From: Paenibacillus sp. KS-LC4
GTDB lineage: Bacteria > Bacillota > Bacilli > Paenibacillales > Paenibacillaceae
Length of the DNA stretch: 64,000 nucleotides
Direction of reading: 5' to 3'
Assembly (NCBI RefSeq): GCF_036894955.1
Contig: NZ_CP145905.1
Span: 5,913,001 to 5,977,000, forward strand
Shown here: positions 8,379-15,933 of the stretch, one piece after another
How positions within the stretch are numbered: position 1 is the first letter of the stretch
Layout of the letters: each line of letters starts with the position of its first letter
The notes under the pieces: model-generated
Databases searched by the model: none
What the model was told of the DNA's origin: nothing
The model's input: the letters and a program-made list of their open reading frames with translations, nothing else
Position numbers and translations under genes: made by a program

Positions 8379-9230
8379 TTACGACGATACAACCTCATCC
8401 GCCAGCCGGTAGCCCGCGCCCCGCACCGTCACAATGTATTTCGGCGCTACTGCGCTGTCCTTCAGCTTCTTGCGGAGCGACTTAATGTGCACATCTACGA
8501 CATTGCTGCCGCCGAGAAACTGACTGCCCCAGACCGAATCGAACATCGTCTCCCGCGAGAGCACGGAGCCATCGGACGTAATAAACATAAGCAGCAGATC
8601 GTATTCGGTCTTCGTCAGATCAATGCGCTGCTCGCCGCGGAATACAGCCATTCTTTTCAGATCGACCGTCAAATCCTTGTAGTGGTAGCCGGATACGACG
8701 ACGGGGCTCGACTGCGGCTGCTGATCCATCATGCGGTTGATCTGGTTAACAGCCTCCTGCGGAGCAGCCGGCCATTCAATCATCGCTGCGGCATCTGGCA
8801 GCAGATGGCGGATCACGCCTGCCGGAGCGCCCGCCAGGAACAAAATCGGCACTCCTTTAAGATGCGCCGTATGCTGCAAGGCAGCCTGCAGCGCTTCTAC
8901 CGCATCCGTATGTCCCTGCACATACGGCGTCGCATCATAGATCAGCAGCTCGGGCTGCAGGCTGTGCACGAACGCTTTATTCAAATCATGCAGCGTAAAT
9001 AAATCAAAGCAATCTGCCGCAAGCAGTTGGAGAAGACTGTGCACCCGCTGCGGGAACGGGCTGACAACCATCACCCGCTTCGTCATGGAGCAGACCGCTC
9101 CTTCCGGCAAAATGTCCTCGCCAAGCTGCTCCGTAAAATCCGGCTCAAAGCTGTCCTGACGTGGCCGGGCGGGCTTTTTCCCATTTAAAGCTGTCTGTTT
9201 GTCCTGATTCGTTACGACTGGCTCGCGCAT
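8379..9230 (-). CDS. Winged-helix response regulator with degenerate receiver
   Basis: A 283-residue protein. The ATG at 9230 follows AGGGGG with a 10-base gap; it overlaps the end of the perR-like gene by 19 bases, so the two are an operon. The C-terminal 100 residues are a clear OmpR/PhoB DNA-binding domain (LTKTEYDLLLMF, VVDVHIKSLRKKL, VRGAGYRL). The middle (about residues 50-165) has a receiver-like fold: hydrophobic strands and a possible phosphate-accepting Asp in LLIYDA. However, the acidic pair expected after strand 1 is SPFPQR and the strand-5 Lys is missing (IEWPAAP). It is therefore probably not switched by ordinary phosphotransfer. No histidine kinase is adjacent. The first 50 residues are polar and without similarity I recognise. 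Confidence 0.8.
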   Translation of the reverse strand: MREPVVTNQDKQTALNGKKPARPRQDSFEPDFTEQLGEDILPEGAVCSMTKRVMVVSPFPQRVHSLLQLLAADCFDLFTLHDLNKAFVHSLQPELLIYDATPYVQGHTDAVEALQAALQHTAHLKGVPILFLAGAPAGVIRHLLPDAAAMIEWPAAPQEAVNQINRMMDQQPQSSPVVVSGYHYKDLTVDLKRMAVFRGEQRIDLTKTEYDLLLMFITSDGSVLSRETMFDSVWGSQFLGGSNVVDVHIKSLRKKLKDSAVAPKYIVTVRGAGYRLADEVVSS

Positions 9231-9601
9231 GGCTCGCAAACCCCCTCTAACACAATATGTGAATGGTGAATAATGAATCTGGTTTCCTCCGCAACCCGGC
9301 GAGTCCACTCCTGTGGCACCTCAATCATTACTTCCTCAATTCGCCCGCATTTGCTGCACATAACATGCTGGTGCTCTTCCGTACGACCGTCGTAGCGGCT
9401 AACCGCCTCACCGAGCTTTAGCTCGCGGATAACACCCGCATCGGTTAAATAACGAAGCGAATTGTAAACCGTCCCGTAAGCAAAGTTGAAGCCTTTGCCC
9501 CGCAAACGCTCAATGATATCGGCAGCTGCCGGATGATCGTGAGATTGCTGAATAACGTCCAAAATCGCCTTGCGCTGAACCGTTAAATTTAGCTTTGCCA
9601 T
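9212..9601 (-). CDS. perR: Fur-family peroxide repressor (PerR-like)
   Basis: A 129-residue Fur-family regulator. The winged helix covers residues 1-65 (VQRKAIL, YGTVYNSLRYL). The PerR-type metal ligands can be matched: His23 in HDHPAA, Asp71 in SRYD, and His77/His79 in EHQHVMC. Structural zinc ligands are CSKC (82, 85) and CEPC (122, 125). It is shorter at the N-terminus than Bacillus PerR. PerR (not Fur or Zur) is favoured because its own promoter and the catalase promoter carry near-identical 7-1-7 boxes. The Asp104 equivalent of B. subtilis PerR is not obvious. It probably represses itself, the downstream response regulator and the catalase until peroxide oxidises the protein. Confidence 0.8.
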   Translation of the reverse strand: MAKLNLTVQRKAILDVIQQSHDHPAAADIIERLRGKGFNFAYGTVYNSLRYLTDAGVIRELKLGEAVSRYDGRTEEHQHVMCSKCGRIEEVMIEVPQEWTRRVAEETRFIIHHSHIVLEGVCEPCASQS

Positions 9602-9628
9602 AAGGCCTTCATTCCTTCAATTTTTGAT

Positions 9629-9665
9629 TTAGACTAAGTATAATTCTGTTGTCAAAATCGGTCAA
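9629..9665 (-). promoter_or_regulatory. perR promoter with overlapping PerR-type box
   Basis: On the minus strand, TTGACC (9660-9665), 17 bases and TATACT (9637-9642) make a good sigma-A promoter. The inverted repeat TTAGACTAAGTATAA (9629-9643) covers the -10 element and shares its TTAGACT half-site with the catalase box. Confidence 0.75.
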
Positions 9666-9772
9666 CCCCACCTCTACCCCCTAATGACCTATTGTCAAAA
9701 GCTAGCTGAATCAATGTGCTCACGACTTTGTAATCATTTTGCGAAAAATGAGGAATTGTAATATTCTGAATA

Positions 9773-9801
9773 TTTACAAATTTCAAATAATAAGATATGA
9801 T
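9773..9801 (+). promoter_or_regulatory. Sigma-A promoter of a gene-less transcript
   Basis: TTTACA (9773-9778), a 17-base spacer and TATGAT (9796-9801) predict a start near A9808. No + strand gene follows before the hairpin at 10124. Confidence 0.7.
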
Positions 9802-9807
9802 GTACCT

Positions 9808-10162
9808 ATCCTAAACGAGAGGGGATAGCCCGTTGGAGTAGCGTAAGCGAAGCATGTCTCCCATTATAAGTGGAAAGGAGCTTACAAGGATCATCCGGAC
9901 ATGTGGGAACTCACCGTAATGAGCAAGCGATAAGGCTGCACCGTCACTTAGTTGTTTAAGACAGGTAAGACAAGCAATACTTAACTTTGATAGTTTGGTT
10001 TTCAATGAGAGTTCATTCGGTTGTGATTGTGGCAAGCGCAATAATGAATGGAAGTTGTAAATGGAAATGCGAACTTTGGAATGGAGCGTTTGAATAAATT
10101 GAATAGAAGTGAATCTGAAAGTTAAAGGGGTTCCGGTTATCATTGATAAGCGGGACCCCTTT
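9808..10162 (+). ncRNA. Candidate structured noncoding RNA
   Basis: This roughly 350-base stretch within the 569-base gap between perR and cls runs from a good promoter to a strong hairpin and has no ORF with a ribosome binding site. The 5' half is rich in complementary segments: GTAAGC (9843-9848) with GCTTAC (9880-9885), CTCC (9858-9861) with GGAG (9877-9880), and CATGTC (9853-9858) with GACATG (9898-9903). The first and third pairings cross each other, so a pseudoknot is possible. I could not match it with confidence to RNase P, tmRNA, SRP RNA or a T-box. Candidate classes are raiA-type RNA, 6S RNA or an orphan riboswitch. The 3' end is uncertain. Confidence 0.5.
10124..10162. terminator. 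Strong hairpin, probable shared terminator of ncRNA and cls
   Basis: AAAGGGGTTCCG (10124-10135) pairs with CGGGACCCCTTT (10151-10162), and the stem continues inward through TTATC/GATAA. It ends 8 bases from the cls stop. T-runs on both sides are short. Confidence 0.65.
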
Positions 10163-10170
10163 ATGCTGCC

Positions 10171-11616
10171 CTATAGAATAGGTGAGAGCAGCCTGCTGAT
10201 GGATTCCTTGAAGCGTTCAAACAGCGGACGTTTGGCAAACTCGTCTTTCTGGAGCTTGATGCTATTGTTAATATCCGCCTCGAAAATTTGCTTTAATTGG
10301 CCCGCGGTACTTTCCTCATAAATAAAAGCGTTCATCTCAAAATTCAGCTTAAAGCTGCGAATATCAATATTCGCTGTCCCCACCGAAGCAATCTTGCCAT
10401 CGATGACAATCGTTTTGGCATGCAGGAAGCCTTTTTCATACAAATAACACTCAATGCCTCCTGCCAGCAGCTCGGCAATATAAGCGCGGGTCGCCCAATA
10501 CACGAAGAAATGGTCGCGTTTTTTCGGAAGCATAACCTGCACCTTCACACCGGATTGGACGGCAATTTTCAGGGCGGTCATGAGGCTTTCGTCGGGCACA
10601 AAATAAGGCGTTTGCAGGCAGATCGACCGTTTTGCCGAATAAATCATTTTAATGTACGCATCTTTAATTTGCTGATCCTCGGAATCCGGGCCGCTGGCTA
10701 CAACCTGCATTCCAATGCCGTCGCCTTCTTTTACTACCGGAAAATAACTGCGATTCAGCTCCACCGTACCAGAGGAAGCGAGATTCCAATCCATAAGAAA
10801 CTGCGCCTGCATTTGATGCACGGCATGTCCATTCACCCGCAAATGCGTATCCCGCCAATCGCCGAAATGCTTGTCCAGACCTAAATATTCGTCTCCCACA
10901 TTAAATCCGCCAATATAACCCGTCATGCCGTCGATGATGGCCAGCTTGCGATGGTTGCGATAGTTCAGCTTTAAATTTACATAAGGAATGCGCGAGGGAA
11001 AAAAGGCCTGTGCCTTGCCGCCTGCTTCTCGCAGCTTGTTAAAAAACGAACGCGGAAGCCCGGAGCTCCCAATGTGGTCATAGAGAAATTTGACCTCTAC
11101 CCCTTGCTGCGCCTTCGCTACCAATACTTTGAGCAGTCGGTTGCCCAGCACATCATTACGCACAATGTAATACACCAGATGAATATGATGCTCTGCGGAC
11201 TCCATATCGGCTATTAAAGCATCAAATTTTTCGTTGCCCTCCGTATAAATCCGAATGGCGTTATTTTGCGAAAACAACGCATAGCTGCTGACCAAATTCA
11301 TAAAAATCATATCCCGGTACTCATTCGTCTCGGTATCACGAAAGACGGTGTTGCGATCCTGAAGCTGAAGCTTCTGCCGCTCCACGGTATCTTCAATGAT
11401 GCGCTGGCTGTCTCCAAGCAGCTTGAACAGCTTGCGTTTGCGTAATTGCTGGCCGAGAATCAAATATAGAATAAAACCGAATACAGGTATGAAAGATAAT
11501 ACCATGATCCAAGCCCAGGTAGAGCTAACATTGCGTCTCTCCAAGAACACAAGGGCGAAAGCGAGCAATATATTCAGCAAGGTGAAGATGAAATAAAAGT
11601 CTTGAAACGTAGTCAT
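10171..11616 (-). CDS. cls: Cardiolipin synthase
   Basis: A 481-residue membrane phospholipase-D-family enzyme that condenses two phosphatidylglycerols into cardiolipin and glycerol. Two membrane helices (about residues 7-26 and 35-55) are followed by two HKD catalytic motifs, HRKLAIIDGMTGYIGGFN near residue 220 and HAKTIVIDGKIASVGTANID near residue 400. Length and order are standard for Bacillales Cls. GGGGGAG precedes the ATG. Monocistronic, divergent from the dGTPase gene. Confidence 0.95.
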   Translation of the reverse strand: MTTFQDFYFIFTLLNILLAFALVFLERRNVSSTWAWIMVLSFIPVFGFILYLILGQQLRKRKLFKLLGDSQRIIEDTVERQKLQLQDRNTVFRDTETNEYRDMIFMNLVSSYALFSQNNAIRIYTEGNEKFDALIADMESAEHHIHLVYYIVRNDVLGNRLLKVLVAKAQQGVEVKFLYDHIGSSGLPRSFFNKLREAGGKAQAFFPSRIPYVNLKLNYRNHRKLAIIDGMTGYIGGFNVGDEYLGLDKHFGDWRDTHLRVNGHAVHQMQAQFLMDWNLASSGTVELNRSYFPVVKEGDGIGMQVVASGPDSEDQQIKDAYIKMIYSAKRSICLQTPYFVPDESLMTALKIAVQSGVKVQVMLPKKRDHFFVYWATRAYIAELLAGGIECYLYEKGFLHAKTIVIDGKIASVGTANIDIRSFKLNFEMNAFIYEESTAGQLKQIFEADINNSIKLQKDEFAKRPLFERFKESISRLLSPIL

Positions 11617-11763
11617 CGCTAAAGCTCCCCCGTTATGCCATTTATATCTTGCACATTTATTTATAATTAATCAAATCATACTCTATGGGCGGTATATGTT
11701 CAAACTTGAAAGTATGCTACAATTTTTCAAAAGAACTGCTGGAGCGGCATGGGAGGAACAACA

Positions 11764-13080
11764 ATGGACTTACGCAAGCTACGATTGGACGAACCTGCGC
11801 TGGGAACTTTCAGTGAAGAACGAGACGAATATGAACGGGATTATGCCCGCTTGATTCAATCCCCCGCTTTTCGCAGGCTGCAAGGAAAATCACAGGTATT
11901 CGGCGCTGGTTCTGGCGACTATTACCGCACGCGGCTGACGCACTCGCTTGAAGTTTCACAAATCGCCCGCGAGGTTGCACGGAGACTGGGCAAGCAATAT
12001 GCCTTTTTAGCTAAAAAAGAACATCCGGGCCTCATGCTCGATCCCGCCGTCGTTGAAATTGCGGCGCTCGCCCATGATCTTGGCCATCCGCCATTTGGTC
12101 ATAAAGGGGAAGAGGTGCTTGACCACCTGCTTCAGGAGGAGCATGGCATGACCTATGAAGGCAATGCGCAAAACTTCCGCATCCTTATGTTTCTGGAGAA
12201 GCGCGCCGGAAGCGGCAGCGGGCTTGATTTGACCGCGGCCGTGCTGCTGGCTACAAATAAATACCCCTATTCGCTGGATGAGCCTGGCCGGCTTAAAGGT
12301 CTTTACAGCTCCGAATGGGCAGATATTGAGCAACTGCGTCATTTATGGAAAATGCCCAAGGGCCGCTCCACACTCGAAGCGCAGCTGATGGATTTATGCG
12401 ACGATATCGCTTATTCCACCCATGATATCGAGGATGGCATTCGCGCAGGCAAAATTCAAATGAATCGCACGTTTTTTGAAGATCAGCGCCTGATTGACCA
12501 TCTGGTACAGGAAATTGTCGAGGACCAGGGCAATATGGAGGTTGGCTGGCATCAGGTGGACATTCCTGCGATGGTGAAGAAGGTGCTCGCCGCTTATTTG
12601 GAGCAATGGGAAGAGCTGTATGCGCTGTATGATCAGGAAACGTCGCGCACGCGCAGGGAGATGAAAGCGCGCTGGGTCAGCGTTTTTGCCGGAAAGGTCG
12701 GCATTATTGACTCTTCTTCGCCAGGCTGGAAGAAGGTTACCTTCGTCAAGGATGGACAGCAGGATCTGGAGCTGCACCGAACGATGGAAATTCTCAAGAA
12801 GCTGGCGTGGGTGACGCTGATTAAAGATTTCCGCGTTCAGCGTCTGCAAAAACGCAGCGAAATTATGATTCGCAGGCTGTGGGAGAGCTTCCGTATTCCT
12901 GATCACGGACGTCTCATCATTCCGCCAGACTGGATTGCGAACTATGAGCAGCACAAGCAAAATTGGACTTGGCCGCGCTTCGTCGCAGACTATATTTCCG
13001 GTATGACTGACGCTTATGCGGAAAAGGTTTATGCCGAGCTTTATGCTAGCAAATCTGGGTCGATTTACGAAATGGACTAG
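11764..13080 (+). CDS. dgt: dGTP triphosphohydrolase-like HD-domain protein
   Basis: A 438-residue protein. The ATG at 11764 is preferred over the one at 11749 because GGGAGG (11751-11756) sits between them, 7 bases before 11764. It carries the HD-domain metal ligands: His in LTHSLEVSQIARE, His-Asp in AALAHDLGHPPFGHKGE near residue 105, and Asp in CDDIAYSTHDIEDG near residue 215. It also has the dGTPase N-terminal DYARLIQSPAFRRLQGKSQVF. The known reaction is dGTP to deoxyguanosine plus tripolyphosphate, but the substrate range of such homologues varies. The C-terminal third (from about 270) matches the length of the usual dGTPase tail. Confidence 0.9.
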   Translation: MDLRKLRLDEPALGTFSEERDEYERDYARLIQSPAFRRLQGKSQVFGAGSGDYYRTRLTHSLEVSQIAREVARRLGKQYAFLAKKEHPGLMLDPAVVEIAALAHDLGHPPFGHKGEEVLDHLLQEEHGMTYEGNAQNFRILMFLEKRAGSGSGLDLTAAVLLATNKYPYSLDEPGRLKGLYSSEWADIEQLRHLWKMPKGRSTLEAQLMDLCDDIAYSTHDIEDGIRAGKIQMNRTFFEDQRLIDHLVQEIVEDQGNMEVGWHQVDIPAMVKKVLAAYLEQWEELYALYDQETSRTRREMKARWVSVFAGKVGIIDSSSPGWKKVTFVKDGQQDLELHRTMEILKKLAWVTLIKDFRVQRLQKRSEIMIRRLWESFRIPDHGRLIIPPDWIANYEQHKQNWTWPRFVADYISGMTDAYAEKVYAELYASKSGSIYEMD

Positions 13081-13117
13081 CGTAATTCAAAGCGTCGTTC
13101 TAGTGCTTTTGGTGAAA

Positions 13118-13299
13118 AGAGGCTGCGCTGCATGAAAAGGTTGGCTTCCGATCGCCATTGCCCTTGAATATCTTTGAATAAGCCACCCAAGGTGGACATT
13201 CAAGGACAAAAGTATATGCTTACGATGCTGCTTTCCTACGGAAAGCTTTAAACGAACGCTACGCTTCTACAGTCCAACCTTTTCATTCCGCTACGCCTT
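13118..13299. repeat. Inverted-repeat element with nested hairpins (MITE-like or structured RNA)
   Basis: Part of the 419-base gap after dgt. The 13-bp arms ATGAAAAGGTTGG (13132-13144) and CCAACCTTTTCAT (13274-13286) are perfect; imperfect similarity extends outward to about 13118 and 13299. Inside are two further hairpins: CCTTGAAT (13162-13169) with ATTCAAGG (13198-13205), enclosing CCACC-CAA-GGTGG (13183-13195), and GCTTTCC-TAC-GGAAAGC (13230-13246). Folded, this gives a three-way junction. No ORF is present and I saw no second copy in the window. Confidence 0.6.
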
Positions 13300-13360
13300 A
13301 TTCTCTAATTTTCTAGAAAAGACTTTTTAAATATACTGCTTAAGGATGGTACTTAAGCAA

Positions 13361-13402
13361 AAAAAGAAAGAGATGCAGCTTGTCAGCTTCATCTCTTTTT
13401 TT
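13361..13402. terminator. Bidirectional terminator
   Basis: AAAGAGATGCAGCT (13367-13380) pairs with AGCTTCATCTCTTT (13385-13398) with one mismatch. It is flanked by an A-run on the left and a T-run on the right, and serves the convergent dgt and nucleoside hydrolase genes. Confidence 0.85.
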
Positions 13403-13499
13403 ACCAAAGTGAATTGGAAGCCTCTGTGTACTAATAACCCGCACAGGTAGGCTTTGAAACGCCACAATTACTAATGCTAAATTACTAATGCTAAACTGC

Positions 13500-14468
13500 T
13501 TAAGCTGGATTAAGCTCGGCGTTGCAGGCCAGCTGTGTTATATAGTCGAAGAAACGCTCCGGCTCCACATCGTATACGAGGCTGACCGGACGGCCATCAG
13601 CCGCTTCAATGGTGCGTCCTTGGCTGGCGCCATGCGCAATCGCCTTGCTGTGCACCGTCTTCATTGAGACGAGGCTTGAATCGCCCACCGTCGCTGTCGT
13701 TAGAACATCCCATAGGTAATACGTCGAATTTGTCTCCATATAAACAAGCGGTGGACAGGCTGCATAACATTGCCCGACAAAATCCATGCCCTCATGGCGG
13801 CGCAGTGAAGCCCAACGATTGCGAATCGGCACCGTGAGCGGCACTTTATTCGTGCTTTCCAATGCAACGAGGAAAATCGGAATTTCGCTTGCCCATACCC
13901 GCTCTACGGCCTCCGGGTCCCAGAACGCATTCCACTCAGCAGTGCCATCATGCTCCGGCTCCTGTACGTTGCCTTTCTCATTGAACGTTCCGCCCATCCA
14001 GACAAGCTTCTCGATCTTCGCTTCTATATCTGGCGCTTCATCTAATGCGCGGGCCAAATCGGTCAGCGGGCCCGTGAACAGCAGCGTTGTTTTCTCATCT
14101 GAGGCACGAATAACCTCAATCATGTGAAGATGGGCTGGAAGCTCCGCTTCGCGTGTCTTGATCTGCTCTGGCTCGTTTAAGATCGGCAGCGCATCGACGA
14201 AAAACGTATGCATCCGCCATTCCGCAGGAAACGGATTGCGCCCGCGAGAATTGGACCGTGCAACCTCGACGCTTGCCGAGGCATTGCCACGTCCAAAGCG
14301 GTCGATGATTTTGCGGCTGGCTTTCATGCCAGGCTCCAAATAGCCATCGGCCGGTATGACCGATACGCCGACCAACTCCACCTCTTTCATTTGCAGCACA
14401 AGAAATAAAGATACAAGATCATCTACACCCGCATCATGATTGTAATAAAGTCTAGTTCCCATCCGCAT
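13500..14468 (-). CDS. Nucleoside hydrolase family protein (IUNH-like)
   Basis: A 322-residue protein of the inosine-uridine-preferring nucleoside hydrolase family, which cleaves the N-glycosidic bond of ribonucleosides. The N-terminal calcium motif reads NHDAGVDD, where the family usually has DTDxGxDD, so the first Asp is Asn. Other landmarks are present: LLFTGPLTDLARAL, the KLVWMGGTFNEKGNV strand, ample Asn and Glu around EWNAFWDPEA (NxxxDPEA), and a C-terminal Asp in WDVLTTATV. The start could also be the ATG two codons downstream; the Shine-Dalgarno AAGGGA suits either. Monocistronic. Confidence 0.85.
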   Translation of the reverse strand: MRMGTRLYYNHDAGVDDLVSLFLVLQMKEVELVGVSVIPADGYLEPGMKASRKIIDRFGRGNASASVEVARSNSRGRNPFPAEWRMHTFFVDALPILNEPEQIKTREAELPAHLHMIEVIRASDEKTTLLFTGPLTDLARALDEAPDIEAKIEKLVWMGGTFNEKGNVQEPEHDGTAEWNAFWDPEAVERVWASEIPIFLVALESTNKVPLTVPIRNRWASLRRHEGMDFVGQCYAACPPLVYMETNSTYYLWDVLTTATVGDSSLVSMKTVHSKAIAHGASQGRTIEAADGRPVSLVYDVEPERFFDYITQLACNAELNPA

Positions 14469-14536
14469 CCATTCCCTTCATTCGTATAAAATGATCCTTA
14501 ATTTGTCCATCCTAAAGCTGAGGAGGTGAGCTGTCA

Positions 14537-14632
14537 ATGGCAAAGGACGCTCGAATCAAAAATCTAGTTAGCATTCAGAAGCGGATTGCAAAGCGGCAGC
14601 ATACTCATAAAAAGCAGCGTCTACCCGCCTGA
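14537..14632 (+). CDS. Small basic protein, 31 residues
   Basis: An ATG at 14537 is preceded by GAGGAGGTGAG, one of the strongest ribosome binding sites in the window, with an 8-base gap. The ORF ends with TGA at 14630-14632. The product begins MAKDARIKNL and is rich in Lys, Arg, Gln and His (RIAKRQHTHKKQR), predicted to be one amphipathic basic helix that might bind nucleic acid or ribosomes. It lies alone between two minus-strand genes. I recognise no family. The start signal and codon structure favour a real gene, but coding is unproven. Confidence 0.5.
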   Translation: MAKDARIKNLVSIQKRIAKRQHTHKKQRLPA

Positions 14633-14677
14633 GCTCATTTCCAGACTGGGTAACGCTGCTTATACAATACACTGCTA

Positions 14678-15661
14678 TTACTGACTTACTGGAATGGCGT
14701 TATAATATTCCTCCAGCGTCTCGTCGTTATCCGTCAGTTCCTTCGCCAGCGCCTTCCCTACATAACGAAGATGCCAAGGCTCGTATTTGTAGCCGGTAAT
14801 TTTATCCTTGCCTTCGGGATAACGGATAATAAAGCCATATTCATAGGCGTGCTTGCCAAGCCATTCCGCTTCATCGGTTCCGCCAAAGCAGCTTTCAGCT
14901 GCGCATTTGCCATCGCTTCCAGACACGTCAATCGCAAGCCCAGTCTGATGCTCGCTCGTTCCCGGTATCGCACTGTACGTCCTAGCCTTCTCTAGTCCAT
15001 CTCTTTTCACATAACGATCAAACAGCGACTTTTGGGTCGCCTGTGATCGGTACGCTGACACACCGGCTAAATAAATTTTGTCCTTCTTCGCTCCTGCGAA
15101 CAGCTCTTCCAAAGCATCCGCCGCAACCTTCCGCATTTTGCGCTTATCAATCTTCTCGCTGAAAATAAAGGCTACATCTGGATATACCAGCTCCGAAGGC
15201 TCATAGTCATCCGGGAGCTTGTTTTGCTTATTCACTAGCGCCGTAATGCTTTCCGGCTCCGCGACAACGGCTAAGCCCTCATCCAAGTCCGAGGACGAGC
15301 TGCCGCCAGATGGCTTTGCTGTTGCCTTCGGCGTCGCTGTCGGCTCTGGGGCCGGCTTCACAGTCGGCGACGCTGTAGGAGCAGGCGTGACCGCTTGCGT
15401 TGCTTCTGCTGTTGGTGTTTCTTCCGCTGTCTCCGTGGCTGTTGCCTCCGGTGTAGAACTCTCCTCAATCGGCGATAGAGACGGCGAAGCGTCTACCTCG
15501 GCAGCAGCCTCTAACGTCGGCGAAGCAGCAGCTGTATTACCTGAGCCTGAGCCTGGCGCCTCCGCTGCCGTTTTATCAAACCTCACAACTACTATAATAG
15601 CCATCGCAATTAAACATAAGGAAAATAAAATAACGACCGCTCTTCTGCGTTTTCTCTTCAT
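14678..15661 (-). CDS. Membrane-anchored D-Ala-D-Ala carboxypeptidase (VanY, peptidase M15B)
   Basis: A 327-residue protein. The start is taken at ATG 15661, after GAGGAG; the frame extends 8 codons further without a better signal. Basic residues and one membrane helix (about 8-26) are followed by a roughly 110-residue Ala/Thr/Pro/Glu-rich linker, then the M15B domain. Zinc and catalytic motifs are seen: SAYRSQATQ, GTSEHQTGLAIDVSG (His and Asp ligands) and EPWHLRYVG (Glu base and His). It trims the terminal D-Ala from peptidoglycan stem peptides outside the membrane. No vancomycin-resistance genes are near, so this is a housekeeping cell-wall enzyme rather than a resistance cluster. Confidence 0.9.
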   Translation of the reverse strand: MKRKRRRAVVILFSLCLIAMAIIVVVRFDKTAAEAPGSGSGNTAAASPTLEAAAEVDASPSLSPIEESSTPEATATETAEETPTAEATQAVTPAPTASPTVKPAPEPTATPKATAKPSGGSSSSDLDEGLAVVAEPESITALVNKQNKLPDDYEPSELVYPDVAFIFSEKIDKRKMRKVAADALEELFAGAKKDKIYLAGVSAYRSQATQKSLFDRYVKRDGLEKARTYSAIPGTSEHQTGLAIDVSGSDGKCAAESCFGGTDEAEWLGKHAYEYGFIIRYPEGKDKITGYKYEPWHLRYVGKALAKELTDNDETLEEYYNAIPVSQ

Positions 15662-15835
15662 GATGCACTCCTCAACTAGTTTCATTAATAGGAAAAAGGT
15701 GTAATAAACGATTGAGCTGTACTTTTTATACTATACCTAATAGACTTCATTCTGTCTTAAAAGGTTGCCGAAATTTCCAATGTAATTTTTGTGAGCCTAT
15801 TGCGCGAAAACGCAGCATAGGGTTATTTTTGCATT

Positions 15836-15865
15836 TTGACATTCTACTGCGGAAAGAGGCATAAT
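15836..15865 (+). promoter_or_regulatory. Promoter of LTA synthase gene
   Basis: TTGACA (15836-15841), an 18-base spacer and CATAAT (15860-15865) lie about 70 bases before the TTG start. Confidence 0.55.
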
Positions 15866-15933
15866 AAGTATGAATTTATCGTAAATTTACGAGTGACTCG
15901 GCCCTTAAATGGCGAGGAAAGGTAGGAGATATT

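Noticed and set aside
9811..10143. 110-codon minus-strand frame in the perR-cls gap
   Set aside because: No ribosome binding site, no family resemblance, and it lies opposite the promoter-led transcript region.
14678..15661. Part of a vancomycin-resistance (van) cluster
   Set aside because: Only the carboxypeptidase is present; no VanS/VanR, ligase or VanX-like gene is nearby, and such enzymes are common housekeeping proteins in Bacillales.
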